From an uncultured Deferribacterales bacterium (GTDB lineage Bacteria; Chrysiogenota; Deferribacteres; Deferribacterales; Mucispirillaceae), in NCBI GenBank assembly GCA_947853665.1, contig CANTXF010000012.1, positions 1-64,000 of the forward strand: a stretch of DNA of 64,000 nt, given 5' to 3'. The notes under the pieces are model-generated. The model was not told the DNA's origin, did not search any database, and saw only the letters and a list, made by a program, of their open reading frames with translations. Position 1 is the first letter of the stretch. Each line of letters opens with the position of its first letter. The position numbers and the translations under genes were made by a program. Below are positions 62,297-64,000 of the stretch, one piece after another.

Positions 62297-62426
62297 CTGA
62301 CCGGCGCAAAAGGGAAAAAATATATTGCGGCCTGATCCGTATAAGCAAAAACCGCTATATATCAGAAACTGTGTGTTAAAAATTATACCGGAAACAGTTT
62401 TTAGGATTAATTTTGTAGCGATTTCA

Positions 62427-62456
62427 TTGGCAATATATTGCAAAATTTGCTATACT
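62427..62456 (+). promoter_or_regulatory. predicted sigma-70 promoter of the receiver gene
   Basis: TTGGCA (62427-62432), an 18-base spacer and TATACT (62451-62456) lie 33 bases before the ATG at 62490; GGGAGG is present just before the start. Confidence 0.6.
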
Positions 62457-62489
62457 GATTGAGTAAAATTAAAATATCGGGAGGTAATA

Positions 62490-62852
62490 ATGACTTATAC
62501 AATCCTCGTTGTGGACGACGAAGCCGATATACGCTTCCTCTTTTCAACCGAGCTGCAGGACGCGGGATACAGGGTTTTCGAAGCGTCCGGCTCCAAAGAA
62601 TGTTTCGAGATACTTGAAAAGGAAAAAGTGGATTTATGCCTCCTCGATATTAAGCTGAAGGGCGAAAGCGGCATAGATATTCTCCAGCGCATAGTAAAAG
62701 AATACAAAGACGTAAAGACCCTGCTGGCCACGGCCTACTCCGCCTATCAGGACGACGTTTCCACTTGGTCGGCGGACGGCTACTGGATAAAATCCCAGGA
62801 TATGGAGGCCCTTAAGGACGAAGTGAAAAAGGTGCTCGCCAAAAAGGCGTGA
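62490..62852 (+). CDS. stand-alone response-regulator receiver protein
   Basis: A 120-residue single receiver domain: acidic VVDDEADIR (residues 7-15), phospho-acceptor Asp in CLLDIKLKGE (Asp53), LLATAYSAY and the conserved Lys in YWIKSQD. It has no output domain. No sensor kinase is nearby. It could be a CheY-like or phosphorelay intermediate; the presence of CheW-CheZ elsewhere in the window makes a chemotaxis link possible but unproven. Confidence 0.92.
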   Translation: MTYTILVVDDEADIRFLFSTELQDAGYRVFEASGSKECFEILEKEKVDLCLLDIKLKGESGIDILQRIVKEYKDVKTLLATAYSAYQDDVSTWSADGYWIKSQDMEALKDEVKKVLAKKA

Positions 62853-62948
62853 CGGCGGGCCTTAAAGGGCCTTGCGCCGCGGAGCACGCGCCCCGCGGCA
62901 GGTTAAAAGTTTTAATATAAAATTCATATTATTTTTAAGAGGCGGTTT

Positions 62949-64000
62949 ATGAAAGCGGTAGTAATGGCCGGAGGATTCGGCACACGTATCCAACCTTTGA
63001 CGACGAGCGTGCCGAAGCCTATGATACCGGTGTTCAACAGGCCCATGATGGAGTACATCATATCTTCCCTTAAAGAGGCCGGGATAACGGAAATAGCCGT
63101 TCTTCTCTACTTTAAGCCGGACGTTATAAAAAACTATTTCGGCGACGGCTCCTCTCTCGGCGTCAAACTCCATTACGTGATCCCCGACGACGACTACGGC
63201 ACGGCCGGAGCGGTCAAAAAGGCCGAAGCCTTTCTGGACGAACGCTTCATAGTGGTAAGCGGCGACCTTGTGACGGATTTCGACATACCGGAAATAATAG
63301 GCTATCACGAGGCGAAGCAGTCTAAAGCCACCATAACCCTTACCTCCGTAAGCGACCCGCTCCAGTTCGGCGTGGTGATAACCGACGGCGAGGGAAAAAT
63401 ACTGCGCTTTCTTGAAAAGCCCGGCTGGGGAGACGTGTTCAGCGACACGATAAACACGGGGATATACGTTTTCGAGCCGGAAATATTAAGCTACATACCG
63501 GAAAACAGGCCTTTCGATTTCTCAAAAGACCTTTTCCCCGGCATAATGGCCACTGGAACGCCCATATACGGCTACAACGCGAAAGGCTACTGGCGGGACG
63601 TGGGCAACCCGGACTCCTACCGGACTTCCCTGCTCGAGATCGCGGAAGGCAAGGTAAAACTGCCGCTTCCCGGCGAAAAAAAGGAATTTCCCGGCGGCAT
63701 CCTTTACCACGGCAAAGACTTAAAGCTGGATAAATCGGCGAAAATAACCGGTCTCGTGGTGGCGGGCGACGGCTGCAAAATAGGCGAGGACGCGGAGCTT
63801 TCCGACTGCTGCCTGGGCGACGGCTGCAAAATAGGCGAAAAAACCCTGATAGAGAAATCCATCCTCTGGGACAACGTAAAAATAGGCGAAAAAAGCGTGC
63901 TTAAAAACGCCGTGCTCTGCGACAACGTTTTCGTAGGCGACAGGGTAAAATGCGAAAACGGGGCGATAATAGCCGAAAACACGAAAGTAGGCAAAGGCGT
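62949..64000 (+). CDS. mannose-1-phosphate guanylyltransferase-type nucleotidyltransferase, 3' end missing
   Basis: The frame opens at ATG 62949 (GAGGCGG upstream) and remains open to the right edge (about 350 codons). The N-terminus [44 protein letters not shown] and [12 protein letters not shown] define an NDP-sugar pyrophosphorylase. A left-handed beta-helix region of hexapeptide repeats ([20 protein letters not shown]) follows from about residue 260. This is the architecture of long enzymes that go on into a phosphomannomutase domain, so the full gene may be bifunctional; the missing end prevents a firm call. Confidence 0.88.
   Translation, partial: MKAVVMAGGFGTRIQPLTTSVPKPMIPVFNRPMMEYIISSLKEAGITEIAVLLYFKPDVIKNYFGDGSSLGVKLHYVIPDDDYGTAGAVKKAEAFLDERFIVVSGDLVTDFDIPEIIGYHEAKQSKATITLTSVSDPLQFGVVITDGEGKILRFLEKPGWGDVFSDTINTGIYVFEPEILSYIPENRPFDFSKDLFPGIMATGTPIYGYNAKGYWRDVGNPDSYRTSLLEIAEGKVKLPLPGEKKEFPGGILYHGKDLKLDKSAKITGLVVAGDGCKIGEDAELSDCCLGDGCKIGEKTLIEKSILWDNVKIGEKSVLKNAVLCDNVFVGDRVKCENGAIIAENTKVGKG

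Overview
The window reads as a chromosomal segment of a diderm (Gram-negative), flagellated, chemotactic bacterium of roughly balanced GC content with frequent ATA and AGG codons. The evidence is a complete type II secretion set, a Lol lipoprotein-export pair, TolC/HlyD-type export, several lipoproteins and an outer-membrane barrel candidate, FlhG and CheW/CheZ proteins, and menaquinone synthesis by the futalosine route (MqnE). The lineage cannot be fixed from the sequence alone; a Deferribacterota-like or other deep-branching diderm anaerobe/microaerophile would fit. Most genes lie in long, tightly packed operons.

Layout. 1-5403 (-): trpE-G-D-C-F-B, with trpB running off the left edge. 5706-10417: accessory stretch with an AAC(6')-type acetyltransferase, a paired YkkCD-like SMR exporter, FMN-riboswitch-controlled ribB, two flavoenzyme-type genes, and long non-coding gaps filled by a dispersed repeat. 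10418-13025 (-): a CheW-CheZ fusion preceded by flhG. 13187-19950 (-): mqnE, an unknown gene, a MEMO-family gene, galU, hsp20, lon and a DUF2062 gene in one run. 21388-32939: the type II secretion system split into two divergent units (CPBP protease gene-gspC-D-E-F on -, gspG-H-I-J-K-L-M-N on +). 33053-38822: small membrane, secreted, SDR and envelope proteins. 38891-47878 (-): a ten-gene run ychF-SH3 protein-moaC-nadE-guaB-lolC/E-lolD-TRIC family-mtnP-murB. 48057-52038: pirin, then an AT-richer accessory patch with two paralogous XRE regulators and an ABC-type ATPase. 52039-54008: perR-like regulator and catalase. 54351-59578: GNAT gene and a TolC-HlyD-two-permease exporter with no ATPase gene. 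59744-64000: thiE-like, mltB-like, rpe, a lone receiver protein and the start of a mannose-1-phosphate guanylyltransferase-type gene.

The strongest candidate for something undescribed is a family of at least nine intergenic repeats, about 105-260 bp. Complete copies have imperfect terminal inverted repeats (CCCCTTAACGCAGATAGTTA-like) and nested inner inverted repeats, and most are bordered by TA. They look like MITEs of a TA-targeting (IS630/Tc1-mariner type) transposon, and several sit directly at the 3' ends of genes. The second is the CheW-CheZ fusion, whose linker carries a duplicated 25-residue motif resembling the CheY-binding N-terminus of FliM.

No rRNA, tRNA, CRISPR array or intact insertion sequence was seen. 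All statements come from reading the sequence; no database search was run.
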